A stretch of 64,000 nt of DNA, taken from the NCBI RefSeq assembly GCF_027594505.1, contig NZ_CP115149.1:310001-374000 (forward strand), given 5' to 3'. Position 1 is the first letter of the stretch; each line of letters starts with the position of its first letter. A program made the translations under genes and the position numbers. A model generated the notes under the pieces. That model was given only the letters and a program-made list of their open reading frames with translations. It was not told the DNA's origin and made no database searches. Origin of the DNA: Tepidiforma flava (GTDB taxonomy: Bacteria; Chloroflexota; Dehalococcoidia; Tepidiformales; Tepidiformaceae). Of the stretch, positions 36,389 through 47,229 are shown piece after piece.

Positions 36389-37695
36389 GCGGTCGCGATG
36401 ACCTCCGGGTCGAACGTGGTGGCGATGTGCCCGGCGGCGGCGAGCTTTCGATCTCCTCGTCGGAGAGGCCGAGGACCTCGCGGTAAACGTAGTCGTTATG
36501 TTCGCCGAAGAGGCAGGGCGGGGTGCGCAGGTCGACGTCCGACCTGGAGAAGCGGTAGGGCGGCCGGAGCCAGTCGACCTCGGGGTAGTCGTCGGTCGCG
36601 GGAGGCGCTTCCAGGCGCCAGTGGCGGCGAGGTGGGGGTCTTCGGCGGCCTCCTTCGCGGTGAGAACGGGGCCGGCGGTGACGCCCGACTGCTGGAGGGC
36701 GTGGAAGAGTTCGTCGCGGTCGCGGGTGGCGGTCCACTCGGCGAGGCGCTCTTCGATCATGTCCTGGGCGGCTTCGCGGCCGGCGGCGGTGGCGAGGGCG
36801 GGGTCGGCGGCCCGGCGGGGCTGCCCATGAAGGCGACGAGGGCCCGCCACTCGGCGTCGTCGCGGCAGGCGATGGCGATCCAGCGGTCGGTGCCGGCGGC
36901 AGGGAAGACGCCGCTGGGGACGTGGCCTTCGATGGAGCGGTTGCCGACGGTGCGGTGTTCGCGGCCGTTCCATGCGGCGTCGAGGGCGGCCTGGGGAACA
37001 TGTGGGCGGAGGATTCGACCTGGGCCATTTCGATGACCTGGCCTTCGCCGGTGCGGCGGCGGTGGCGCAGCGCCGCCATCACCGCGACGGCGCCGTGCAT
37101 GCCGCCCCAGTAGTCGCCGGCGAAGATGCTGACGTTGTCGGCGGGAGCGGTGTCGCGGTAGCCGCGGAGGATGGTGGCGCCGGAGACGGAGTCGATGTGG
37201 GCGCCGTAGCCGCGGCCTTCGACGTACTTGCCGGTGCGGCCGAAGGCGGGCATGTGGAGGATGATGATGTCCGGGCGGATGGCGCGGATGGCGTCGTCGT
37301 CGAGGCCGAGTTTTTCGAGGGTGCCGATGGCAAGGTTCTCGGCGAGGATGTCGCTGATGGCGATGAGCTGCTTGACGATGGCGAGGCCTTCGGGCCGGCG
37401 GCTGTCGACGGTGAACGATTTCTTGTTGCGCAGGACCTGGATGAAGGCGGGGCTGTTGTTCCAGGGCGCGGGCCGGGCTCCGGCGGGTGGCCAGCGATCC
37501 AGGGCGGCATGAGCTGGGCCATCATGGCGTTCATGCGGGGGCTGGCGGCCCGCGTCATGGGGTTCCAGATGAAGGGGTTTTCGACTTTGATGCACTCAGC
37601 GCCGAGGTCGGCGAGGTACATGGTGGCGGTTTGCCCGGCCCAGACGGCGGTGAAGTCGCAGATGCGGATGCCCTGGAGCGGAAGGGGGCGCTCAT
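36385..37695 (-). CDS. Family III (CaiB/BaiF) CoA-transferase 1 (multiple frame breaks)
   Basis: Family III transferases move CoA between carboxylic acids through an active-site Asp. Recognisable stretches, in order, are RICDF..., MYLADLGAECIKVENPF, VLRNKKSFTVDSRRPEGLAI, DILAENLAIGTLEKLGLDDD, HMPAFGRTGKYVEGRGYG, GGMHGAVAVMAALRHRRRTG with GQVIEMAQVE, and a late GVTAGPVLTAKEAAEDPHLA. At least five breaks (near 37685, 37470, 37000, 36825, 36610 and 36440) scatter these over the three frames. This is the most damaged gene in the window, and real decay cannot be excluded. The start is ATG 37695, inside the stop of the second transferase gene. Repaired length is about 437 residues. Confidence 0.78.
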
Positions 37696-38892
37696 GCGAT
37701 GACTCCTTCGGCGGCGAGGGATTCGATGGCAGCGGGTTCGAGACCGGCCTCCTGGAGGACGGCGCGGGTGTGTTCGCCGGGGCGCGGGGCTGCGGAGCGG
37801 ATGCGCCACGGGGTCTTTTCGAAGATGTAGGGGCGGCCGAGCATCGGCAGTTCGCCGAGGTCGGGGTGCTGGACCGTGGTCCAGAGGCCGCGTTCGCGGA
37901 AGTTTTCGTCGTTCCAGAGGTCGAGGCCGGTGTAGAGGGGGCCGCACATGACGTGGTGCTCGCGGGCGGCTTCCCAGACTTCGGCCCGGGTGCGTTCGAG
38001 CATCCAGGGAAGACGATGGCGTCGACGGTTTCGCGGGCGCCGGGCTGGAGGGCGGCGAGGGGCTGTCCCGGGAGGGGTCTTTGAGGGTGTCATCGCCGAT
38101 CATCTCGACGAAGCGGCGCCAGTAGGTGCCGGGGAGGGCGGCGATTTCGACGTACCCGTCGGCGACGGGGTAGATGCCGCCGGCGAGGCCGGAGATGTGG
38201 GAGGCGGGCCGGTCCTGGACGCGGCCGGAGAAGCGGTAGGCGAGGATGCTGGAGCTGCGGCGGTCGATGTTGCTGATCTGCACGGTGAAGCAGGGGACGT
38301 CGACGAGCTGGCCGACGCCGTGGACTTCGTAGGCGGTCAGGGCGCCCATCGCGGCGACGGCAGCCATGGCGCCGCACTGGAGCGTGGCCGCGGTGCCGCC
38401 GAGCTTGAGCGGTTCGCGGCTGGCGAGGCCGTGGCTGTACATCTCGGCGCCCATGGCGTAGACGACGAGGTCATCGAGCGAGTAGTCGCGGTAGGGGCCG
38501 TCGTGGCCGAAGTTGGTGATGGCGACGACGGGGAGGTCTTTGTAGCTCGAGAGCGTGGCGTAGTCGATGCCGAGGGCTTCTTCGACGCGCGGCGGGGAGG
38601 CCGTGACGACGAGGTCGGCGAGCCCGACGAGGGCGCGGACGACGTCGCGGGAGGCGGGCTGCTTCAGGTCGAGGATGACGGACTCTTTGTTGGTGTTGAG
38701 GTACTGGAAGGTGGCGCTGCGGTCGGGGCCGGGCTGATCGCCGAGGAAGGGCGGCAGGTTGCGGGCCGGGTCGCCGCCGGGGCGTTCGACCTTGATGACG
38801 CGCGCGCCGAGGTCGGCGAGGAGCTTGGTGCAGTAGGGGCCGGCGAGGTGACTGGTGAAGTCGAGGACGGTGACGCCCTGCAGTGCGTCCAT
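37692..38892 (-). CDS. Family III (CaiB/BaiF) CoA-transferase 2 (two frame breaks)
   Basis: About 400 residues. It opens with LQGVTVLDFTSHLAGPYCTK and LADLGARVIKVERPGGDPAR, the family N-terminus. LNTNKESVILDLKQPASRDV and ITNFGHDGPYRDYSLDDLVV contain the expected catalytic Asp region. The C-terminal part (frames joined near 38070 and 38008) reads REHHVMCGPLYTGLDLWND and RPYIFEKTPWRIRSAAPRPG. The ATG is preceded by GGGAG. Its stop overlaps the start of transferase 1 (ATGA). Two tandem family III enzymes next to Liv transport genes point to CoA activation of an imported carboxylic acid. Confidence 0.87.
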
Positions 38893-39042
38893 GGTACTCC
38901 CGTTCGTGAAGCGTGATGCTGCCGCCGGCATTGTGCCGGATTCGTGCCCGCGCTGTCCCGTTTTGCGGTGAGCGGGCGCCTCTCGGCAGGGGTGACCCGG
39001 TGATCGTAGCGGGCGCGGGCTCCCGGTCGAGGGGCGGGCGGG

Positions 39043-39736
<694 letters not shown>

Positions 39737-39750
<14 letters not shown>

Positions 39751-40636
39751 GGCCGCCTCCCTGGATGGCGCGGGTGCCGAGGTAGGCCTCGATGACGGTG
39801 GGGTTGCGCTGGATGGCTACGGGGGCCCTCGGCGATTTTGCGGCCGTAATCGAGGACGGTGATGTTTTCGCAGACGCCCATGACGACGCGCATCTGGTGT
39901 TCGATGAGGATGATGGTGGTATCGAATTCGTCGCGGATGCGGCGGATGAGGCCGACCATGGCGGCGGCTTCCTGGGATTCATGCCGGCGGTGGGTTCATC
40001 GAGGAGGAGGAGGGACGGGCGGGTGGCGAGGGCGCGGGCGATTTCGAGCCGGCGCTGATCGCCGTAGGGGAGGTTGCGGGCGAGGTCGTTCTCGCGGCCG
40101 CGGAGGCCGACGGCGGCGAGGAGGTCGCGGGCGCGGCTGACGGCGGCTGCCTCGGCGGCGCGGACGCGCGGCGGACGGGCGATGGCGCCGGCGATTTCGA
40201 TGACGCCGTTGACGGCCGCGCGGGGAAATCCGCGGAGGATGAGCAGGCGCTCGACCGCGGTGGGATACACCGGCCTGCGGGTGCTGAGGATGTCGGTGCC
40301 GCCAACGGGGATGTGCTGGTGCTGGCCGACGAGGACGTTTTCGAGCACCGTCATGTTGGCGAAAAGGCGGATGTTCTGGAAGGTGCGCGCGATGCCGAGG
40401 CCGGTGATGACGTGAGGCGGCAGGCCGTCGATGCGCTGGCCGCTGAGGTAGACGGCGCCGGATGTGGGGCGGTAGAAGCCGGTGAGGCAGTTGAAGAAGG
40501 TCGTCTTGCCGGCGCCGTTGGGGCCGATGAGGCCGTGGATTTCGCCGGGAGGCACACGCAGGGTGACATCCGCGAGGGCGGTGAGGCCCTCGAACTGCAT
40601 GCCGAGGCCGTCGACGATGAGTTCGGCGGCGGTCAC
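39737..40636 (-). CDS. livG: Branched-chain amino acid-type ABC transporter ATPase LivG (two frame breaks)
   Basis: About 300 residues. Walker A is GPNGAGKTTFFNCLTGFYRP, and IARTFQNIRLFANMTVLENV, the LivG signature, follows. An insert (residues about 110-165) precedes DLARNLPYGDQRRLEIARAL, and Walker B is LLLLDEPTAGMNP. The switch region (IILIEHQMRVVMGVCENITV) is read in a second frame between breaks near 39985 and 39827, after which the original frame returns (RNPTVIEAYLGTRA). The start is GTG overlapping the livM stop (GTGA). Confidence 0.9.
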
Positions 40637-41783
40637 GGGGCAGTCACCGGGGCAGGCGCCGGGGCATCGTCGTGGGCGAACTCGAGCCGGCGGCGGGACG
40701 AAGGCCAGAGGCCGGAGGGGCGGACCACCATGACGATGACGAGGAGCGCGCCGAAGATGATGAAGCGGGTGTCATCGGCGAGCTGGGCGCCCCAGGTTTC
40801 GGCCGGCGGCAGGCGGCCGATGCTGCCGGGGGTGAGTGCATCGACGGCGCCGATGAGGCCGTTGAGCCCGTCCCGCAGCCAGCCGAGGTTGGCGAGGAAG
40901 TCGCTCGTCTCGCGGAACTGGAGGATGCGGGGAACGCCGATGAGGATGAGCGAGCCGAGGATGACGCCGGGCGTGGAGCCCATGCCGCCGATGATGACGA
41001 TGGCGAGGACATCGATGCTCACCTGGAGGGAGAAGGCGGCCGGGCTGATGAAGCCGATGAAGGCGGCGTAGATGACACCGCCAAGCCCGCCGATCGCAGC
41101 GCCGCTGGCGAAGGCGAGGAGCTTGTACTTGGTGGTATTGACGCCCATGGCGGCGGCGACGTCTTCATCTTCGCGGATGGCTTCCCAGGCGCGCCCGATG
41201 CGGGAGTCGCGGAGCCGGCTGGTGCAGAAACCGACGATGACGGCGGCGGCGACGACGAAGTAGAACCATTCGGTGAAGGAGTCGATGCGGTAGCCGAACA
41301 GGTCGGGCCGGGGGATGGCCGAGAGGCCCTGCGAGCCGCGGGTGAGGTCGTCGCGGTTGATGAGGAAGAGGCGGATGATTTCGCCGAAGCCCGTGGTGAC
41401 GATCGCGAGGTAGTCGCCGCGGAGGGGAAGCACCGGGAGGCCAAGGAGGAGGCCGACGGCGCTGGCGATGAGGATGCCCATCGGCAGGATGAGCCAGAAG
41501 TTGAGGCCTGCGTCGATGGGGGAGCCGGGCGAGGTGAGGAGGCCCATGGTGTAGGCGCCGGCGGCGAAGAAGGCGACGTAGCCGAGGTCGAGCAGGCCGG
41601 CGAAGCCGACGACGACGTTGAGGCCGAGCCCGAGGACGACGAAGAGCGCCACGAAGACGAGCATCTGGACCCAGACGTCGGTGAGGACGAACGGGAGGAT
41701 GCAGGCGAGGGCGATGAAGAGGGGCCAGCGGACGCGCTCGAGGGTCCGGGCCCAGGGACGGGGGAGGGTGCGCGGTCAGGCAC
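40633..41783 (-). CDS. livM: Branched-chain amino acid-type ABC transporter permease LivM (frame break)
   Basis: A membrane protein of about 383 residues with about ten hydrophobic segments: LFVVLGLGLNVVVGFAGLLD with LGYVAFFAAGAYT (the LivM loop), GLPVLPLRGDYLAIVTTGFG, and GRAWEAIREDEDVAAAMGVN preceding the EAA-like coupling segment. AFIGFISPAAFSLQVSIDVL and IIGGMGSTPGVILGSLILI close the core. The GTG at 41783 overlaps the livH stop; a frame break near 41765 (C-run) separates it from the first helix (WPLFIALACILPFVLTDVW). Confidence 0.88.
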
Positions 41784-42729
41784 GGGTGGTGCTCCGCTGG
41801 GCGAAGATGCCGGTGGGCCGGAAGATGAGGATGGTGACGAGGAGCGTGAACGCGATGACGTCGCGCCACTGGTTGCCGAGGTTGACGCCGGGGAGTTCGT
41901 TCAGGAGTTCGCGGCCGACCGTCTCAGCGAGGCCGAGGACGTAGCCGCCGGCCATGGCGCCGGGGATGCTGCCGATGCCGCCGAGGACGGCGGCGGTGAA
42001 GGCTTTGATGCCGGGGATGAAGCCCATGGAGCCGCGGATGGTCTGGAAGAAGAGGCCGTAGAGAACGCCGGCGACCCCGGCCATCGCGGCGCCGAGGATG
42101 AAGACGAACACGATGGTGCGGTTGACGTCGACGCCCATCAGGGAGGCGTTGGTGGGGTTTTCGGCGACGGCGCGGATGGCGCGGCCGAGGCGGGTGCGCT
42201 GGATGATGGCGTAGAGGAGCGCCATCATGGCGACCGAGCTGGCGATCAGGAAGAGCTGGATGTAGGTGATTTCGAACGGGCCGGCGCTGAGGGACCCGCG
42301 GGGAAGATGTCGGGGTAGAACTTCGCGCGGGCGGAAGTCTGCTCGAGGACGAGGTACTGGAGGAAGATGGAGACGCCGATGGCGCTGATGAGGGGGCGAG
42401 GCGGGGGCGCCGCGGAGCGGCCGGTAGGCGAGCCGCTCGATGACGACGGAGGCGCTGACGGAGGCGCTCATGGCGACGATGATGGCGCCGAGGATGGCGA
42501 GGGCGATGACCGGGCCGGAAAGCTCGTTGCCGCCCATGGCGACGAGCGCGCCGTACCCGGCGAAGGAGCCGAGCATGAAAACTTCGCCGTGGGCGAAGTT
42601 AATCATCTTCAGGACGCCGTAGACCATCGTGTAGCCGAGGGCAATGAGGGCGTAGAGGCTGCCGGTGGTGAGGCCGTTGACGAACTGGTCGGACCAGAAA
42701 CTGACGGAGAGGGTGAGCGCGACGGGCAT
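41776..42729 (-). CDS. livH: Branched-chain amino acid-type ABC transporter permease LivH (two frame breaks)
   Basis: About 318 residues with eight or so helices. The LivH N-terminus reads LTTGSLYALIALGYTMVYGV and MINFAHGEVFMLGSFAGYGA. The coupling region is GRAIRAVAENPTNASLMGVD, followed by VLGGIGSIPGAMAGGYVLGL. Between about 42400 and 42300 the frame is lost and regained; the other frame there reads SAIGVSIFLQYLVLEQTSAR, as expected. The gene follows livK after a strong hairpin. Confidence 0.9.
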   Translation of the reverse strand: MPVALTLSVSFWSDQFVNGLTTGSLYALIALGYTMVYGVLKMINFAHGEVFMLGSFAGYGALVAMGGNELSGPVIALAILGAIIVAMSASVSASVVIERLAYRPLRGAPASPPHQRHRRLHLPPVPRPRADFRPREVLPRHLPRGSLSAGPFEITYIQLFLIASSVAMMALLYAIIQRTRLGRAIRAVAENPTNASLMGVDVNRTIVFVFILGAAMAGVAGVLYGLFFQTIRGSMGFIPGIKAFTAAVLGGIGSIPGAMAGGYVLGLAETVGRELLNELPGVNLGNQWRDVIAFTLLVTILIFRPTGIFAQRSTTRA

Positions 42730-42763
42730 GCGGGGTTCCTCTGCCGGGCGGGTTGGATGACGC

Positions 42764-42795
42764 GCGGAGAGGCGCCGGGTTCGGCGCCTCTCCGC
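42764..42795 (-). terminator. Hairpin between livK and livH
   Basis: A perfect 14-bp stem GCGGAGAGGCGCCG with its complement and a 4-base loop. In a binding-protein-first operon, partial termination here would give more LivK than permease mRNA. Confidence 0.65.
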
Positions 42796-42831
42796 TGCGA
42801 TGCGCGAGTATGGGACGTTCGGCCCCGGGCG

Positions 42832-44069
42832 CTACTGCTTCAGCTGTTCGAAGGCGCCGTTTTTGACCTGGAAGAGGCTGACGGGCGTTTCACCGCCGAC
42901 GTTTTCGCCGCGGGCATCGAACTTGATCTTGCCGGAGGCGCCGTCGAGCTCGGTCTTGCGGATTTCTTCGTTCAGCTTCTTGAGGTCGATGACGAGCTTG
43001 CCGTCCTTCTCCTGCGCGACCTTTTCGAGGGCGCGGATGATGACGGTGGCGGCATCGTAGGCCTCGGCGACGAAGGGGCTGGCATCGCGCTTGATGCCGG
43101 TTTCCTTCTCGAAGAGGTCGCCGAAGGTCTTGTAGGCCTCGCCGGTGTAGACCGGGCTGGGGAGCGAGAGGTAGGCGCCCTCGGCGTCGGCGCCGGCGCC
43201 CTTGATGAACTCGTCGTTCTTGACGCCGTCGCCGGCGAGGAACTTGACGTCCTTCATCTCGGCGCGGAGCTGCTTGATGAAGGGCGTGGCTTCGGAGTAG
43301 AAGCCGCTGAAGTAGACGAGGTCGGGCTTGGCGTTCTTGATGTTGGTGACGATGGCTTTGAAGTCGGTCTGCTTCTTTCGAAGCCTTCGCTGCCGAGGAT
43401 CTTCCCGCCTTCCTTCTCGTAGGCCTTCGTGAAGGCGTCGCGGAGGCCGGTTCCGTAGGCGTCGGTGTCGTAGACGACGTAGGCGGTCTTGGCGCCGAGG
43501 GTTTCGAAGGCGAACTTGGCCTGGGCCGGGCCCTGGATGTCGTCGGAGTAAGTGGTGCGGAGGAAGGTCTGGAAGACCTGGCCGCGGTCGGGGTAGGTGG
43601 GCTTGTGTGCGGTGGAGGACGGCGAGACGTGGGTGATGCCGGCCTGCTCGTACTGGGGCTGGGCGGCAACGACGGCGCCGGAGCAGACGGGCCCGACGAC
43701 GGCGACGACGCCTTCCTGGAGGAGCTGGGTGGCGGCGGAGGCGCCGCCATCGGCCGAGCAGAGGTCATCCTTGGCGACGACCTGGATGCTGTGGCCCTTG
43801 ATGGTCTTGTCCTTGGCGGCGAGTTCGATGGCCTTGAGGATCGGTTCGCCGATGCCCTTCAGGTCGCCTGAGAGGGGGCCGGAGTAGCCGATTTTGATGG
43901 GCTGACCGGCGGCGATTTCGATGGTCTTGAAGCCGGCGTTGCCGTAGGTGACGTCGCCGCCGCCCGTGTCGTCGTCATCATCGCCGCCGCAGGCGGCAGC
44001 GACGACGAGGGCGAACGATGCGGCGAGCAGGAGCCAGGCGAATCTGCCTCGACCCTTACGACCGATCAT
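42832..44069 (-). CDS. livK: Branched-chain amino acid-type substrate-binding lipoprotein LivK (frame break)
   Basis: About 412 residues. A basic N-terminus, hydrophobic segment (FAWLLLAASFALVVAAA) and lipobox AAAC, with Cys at residue 27, are followed by GGDDDD: a lipoprotein exported and lipid-anchored outside. The type I periplasmic-binding fold is evident in IKIGYSGPLSGDLKGIGEPI, VVAVVGPVCSGAVVAAQPQY and TAYVVYDTDAYGTGLRDAFT. The frame breaks near 43380 (KKQTDFKAIVTNIKNAKPDL follows). It is the first gene of livKHMGF. The ligand may be a branched-chain amino acid or, given the CoA-transferases nearby, another carboxylate. Confidence 0.9.
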
Positions 44070-44215
44070 GCTGGATTCCCTCCTCTGTTCGACTGCATGG
44101 AGTGCGCCGCACGAAGCGTGAGCGGATTACGGCGCTCGCAGTCGCGGAATCCTAGGCATGGCTTTCTCTGATGGTCAAGACGAATTTACCCTCCGGTAAA
44201 GGGACGCGGAGGAGC

Positions 44216-44565
44216 TCAATCGCCGGTGGGGTAGCCCGCTTCGACCCAGGCAAGGGTGCCGCCTTCGACGTTGTAGAGGGGAGGTCGTCGAGGCCGGCGG
44301 CGGTGGCGAATTCGGCGGCGAGCGCGCTGCGCTGGCCGCTGCGGCAGATGAAGAGGACTTCTTTGCCGTTGGCGAATTCGCGGATTTGTTTCACTTCGTT
44401 GATGACGGTGTTGACGGGGATGAGCCGGGCGCCCTTCGCGTGGACTTCGACGTATTCGTGGGGTTCGCGGACGTCGATCATGACGGCCTCGCCGCGGTCG
44501 AGCTTTTCTTTGGCTTCCTGCACCGAGATGCGGGTGAAGGGCTCGCGGGGGTCTTTGGTGGCCAC
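44216..44565 (-). CDS. Rhodanese-like domain protein (frame break)
   Basis: A single rhodanese domain of about 117 residues: RGEAVMIDVREPHEYVEVHA, then the active-site loop VLFICRSGQRSALAAEFATA, whose Cys would carry the persulfide. The end GGTLAWVEAGYPTGD is in a neighbouring frame, joined if one C is restored near 44280. It is a soluble sulfur-transfer protein. It is on the same strand as livK but about 80 bases upstream of its own promoter region, so not clearly part of that operon. Confidence 0.87.
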
Positions 44566-44681
44566 GGTGGTCTCCGGTTTCGTGCGCTGGGGTGTGGGAA
44601 ACAGGGTAGCACGGCACCCCGTCAGTTGCCGCGCGGGGGCGGCGGCATCAGACTCGCGGGGAATCGAACGGAGGACGCGCG

Positions 44682-45184
44682 ATGGACGAGAGGGTCATCG
44701 GGCCGTACCGGGCATGGCGGATGTCGCTCCGCCCGGGTTTGCAGGCAGTGGCGAAGGCGGGCGCGGCGGCCGGGGGACGGACGAGGCGGCGGCGCGGACG
44801 GCGCTGGCCGAGGCGCTGCGGTACGTGCAGGGGACGCTGCTGCCGGCCTCGGAGGCGGAGGAGTTCACGCTCTTCCCGACGGTCGACGGGGTGTTCGGGA
44901 TGGCGGGCGCATGCGAGCCGCTGAAGCTCCAGCACGAGGCGCTGCGGGAGATGGCGTCGGACTTGCGGAAGGTGGCGGCGGCTGCGGAGCAGGATGGCGA
45001 CACCTGCGCCTACGGGCGGTACCTGCAGCCGCTGCTGTTCGGATTGTACGGGCTGGCGCGGGCGCACCTGGAGAGCGAGGACGCGGTGTTCCTGCCGCTG
45101 CTGGATGCGCACCTGAGCGAGAGCCAGGTGAACGTGCTGGTGGAGAACAGCGAGCGGATCACGGCGGCGAAGGCGGCGGGGTGA
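44682..45184 (+). CDS. Hemerythrin-like (HHE) protein (frame break)
   Basis: About 167 residues, mainly helical. Candidate diiron ligands lie in the order EEFTLFPTVD (Glu), LKLQHEALREM (His-x3-Glu-like) and ARAHLESEDAVFLPLLDAHL (His-x3-Glu), matching the HHE arrangement. HHE proteins bind oxygen or iron or respond to oxidative and nitrosative stress. The frame breaks near 44775, one G short in a G-run. The gene is divergent from the rhodanese gene and shares its intergenic region. Confidence 0.7.
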
Positions 45185-45257
45185 GGGCTTTTCGCGAACG
45201 TTGACGTGAGGGTAAGCTTGCGGGCCACACCTGCACTTCGCACGGAGGGGCTCGCAC

Positions 45258-46157
45258 ATGGCTGGTCGGCTTGCCGGGAAGACGGCGATCATCACGGGCG
45301 CAGGGCGCGGCATCGGGCGGGAGGTCGCGCTGCTGTTCGCGCAGGAGGGCTGCAAGGTCCTCGTCAACGACCTCGGGACGTCGGTCGGGGGCGAAGGGGC
45401 GGATACGTCGCCGGCTGCGCAGACCGTGGCCGAAATCCAGGCCGCCGGCGGCGAGGCGGTGGCGCACTACGGGGACGTCGCCGACCTCGACGCGGCGGAG
45501 GATATGGTGCGGACGGTGCTGGACCGGTGGGGACAGCTCGACATCCTCGTGAACGTCGCGGGCATCCTCCGGGACCGGATGGTGTTCAACATGACGGAGG
45601 AAGAATGGGACGCGGTGGTGCGGGTGCATATGAAGGGGACGTTCGCGACGACGAAGTTCGCTTCGCTCTACTGGCGGCAGTCGCGGAATGGCGGGCGGCT
45701 GATCAACTTTACGTCCGGGTCGGGGCTGTTCGGCGCGCCGGGGCAGCCGAACTACGCAGCGGCGAAGATGGGGATCTGGGGGTTCACGCTGAGCTGCGCG
45801 CGGGCGCTCGGGCGGTACGGGGTGACGGCGAACTCGATTGCGCCGGGGGCGGCGACGCGGATGACGGACACGGTGCCGACGGAGCGGTCGGCGCAGGGCG
45901 CGAACCGGGTCGTTTCGGACGCGGCGAAGGGGACGGAGCGCGACCCGGCGAACATCGCGCCGCCGCTGGTGTACCTCGCGAGCGACGCCGGCGGCTGGAT
46001 TACGGGGCGCTGCTTCGGCATCGCGGGCTACCGGATCACGCTCTACAACAACATCGCGCCGCAGGTGGTGCTGCAGGGCGCGAAGATGTGGACGGTGGAC
46101 GAGCTGTTCGAGCGGATGGAGCCGACGTTCAAGCAGTTCATCCCGCCCATCCAGTAG
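45258..46157 (+). CDS. Short-chain dehydrogenase, multifunctional-enzyme type
   Basis: A 299-residue intact SDR. The cofactor motif TGAGRGIGREVALLFAQEG is near residue 14; NDLGTSVGGEGADTSPAAQT after strand 2 is the pattern of peroxisomal multifunctional enzyme 2 and (3R)-hydroxyacyl-CoA dehydrogenases. The active site has FTSGSGLFG (Ser) with NYAAAK (Tyr-x3-Lys). A C-terminal extension of about 45 residues (QVVLQGAKMWTVDELFERME) is typical of that branch. It probably oxidises a (3R)-hydroxyacyl-CoA with NAD, and MaoC-type hydratases are encoded elsewhere in the window. AGGGG precedes the ATG. Confidence 0.86.
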   Translation: MAGRLAGKTAIITGAGRGIGREVALLFAQEGCKVLVNDLGTSVGGEGADTSPAAQTVAEIQAAGGEAVAHYGDVADLDAAEDMVRTVLDRWGQLDILVNVAGILRDRMVFNMTEEEWDAVVRVHMKGTFATTKFASLYWRQSRNGGRLINFTSGSGLFGAPGQPNYAAAKMGIWGFTLSCARALGRYGVTANSIAPGAATRMTDTVPTERSAQGANRVVSDAAKGTERDPANIAPPLVYLASDAGGWITGRCFGIAGYRITLYNNIAPQVVLQGAKMWTVDELFERMEPTFKQFIPPIQ

Positions 46158-46231
46158 CGCGCCGCGCTGCAGGGCCGGACGGGGCAGGGATTTCGCGCCG
46201 GGCCGCGCTGCAGGCCGTGCGCAGGTGCTGG

Positions 46232-46261
46232 CTGACCCGGCAGAGGTGCGGCTGCTAGACT
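46232..46261 (+). promoter_or_regulatory. Candidate promoter of the MBL-fold gene
   Basis: CTGACC (46232-46237), 18-base spacer, TAGACT (46256-46261), followed 28 bases later by the GTG start. Confidence 0.4.
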
Positions 46262-46288
46262 CCGCGCACCACGCCGGAGGGGTGCGAC

Positions 46289-47226
46289 GTGTCGACGCAG
46301 CTGCCGGCGGCGCACGAGGAGGTGCCGCCGCCCACCATCGAGGAGGTCAGCCCGGGCATCTATGCCTATATCCAGCTGGACGGCAGCTGGTTCCTGAACA
46401 ACGCCGGCTGCATCGTCGGCAGCCGTTCGGCGACGGTCATCGATACGACCGGGACCGAGAAGCGGGCGCGGGCGTTCCATGCGGCGGTCCGGCAGGTGAC
46501 GCAGCTGCCGGTGAGCGCCCTCATCAATACCCACAGCCACGGCGACCACACGCACGGGAACTTCATGTTCGCCCCGGCGAGCGCCATCATCGCGAGCGAG
46601 CGCTGCCGGCAGGAGATCATCGCCGCCGGCCACGCGGCGTATGCGCTCTTCCCGATGGTCGACTTCGGCGACTGCCCGGTGACGCCGCCGACGGTGACGT
46701 TCGACGAGCGGCTGAACGTCTACGTCGACGACCTCCGGGTGGAGCTGCTGTTCATGGGGCCGGCGCACACGACGAACGACATCGTGGCGTGGATTCCGGA
46801 GCGGAAGCTGCTCTTCAGCGGCGACCTCGTGTTCAACCGCGGGACGCCGTTCGCGCTCGGCGGGTCGGTCGGGGGTGGCTCGATGCGCTGGACCGGCTGG
46901 AAGCGCTGGGGGCGGAGACGATCGTGCCGGGCCACGGGCCGGTGGCGGGGCCGGAGGTGCTGGCGCAGGTGCGGCGGTATCTCGAATGGCTCATGCGGGT
47001 CGGGCGCGACGGGTTCGATCGGGGCGTTCCGCCGCTGGAGCTGGCGGGGCAGCTCGACTTCGGGGAATTCGCGGAGTGGCACGACCGGGAGCGGATCGTG
47101 CCGAACCTGCACCGGGTGTACAGCGAGCTGCGCGGCGAGCCGCGCGGGACGCCGCTCGATTTCCGGCAGATGTTCGCGGAGATGCTGGCCTTCAACGGCG
47201 GGAAGCCGCTGCGCTGCCTGGCCTGA
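46289..47226 (+). CDS. Metallo-beta-lactamase-fold hydrolase (frame break)
   Basis: About 312 residues. The metal motif NTHSHGDHTHGN is a complete HxHxDH. Further ligands are the His of MGPAHTTNDIVAWIPE, the Asp of LLFSGDLVFNRGTPF and a late PGHGPVAG. The order is that of the glyoxalase II/alkylsulfatase-like branch of quinoprotein relay-type hydrolases. The frame breaks near 46880, where a G-run is one short; repair gives GGSVGGWLDALDRLEALG. The start is GTG. It is separated from the preceding SDR by about 130 bases with its own promoter candidate; the substrate is unknown. Confidence 0.85.
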
Positions 47227-47229
47227 GGT

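Noticed and set aside
40672-42318. Long plus-strand acidic frame opposite livM/livH
   Set aside because: Same effect: a Glu/Asp/Ala-rich frame produced by the complement of membrane-protein codons; no start context or motif.
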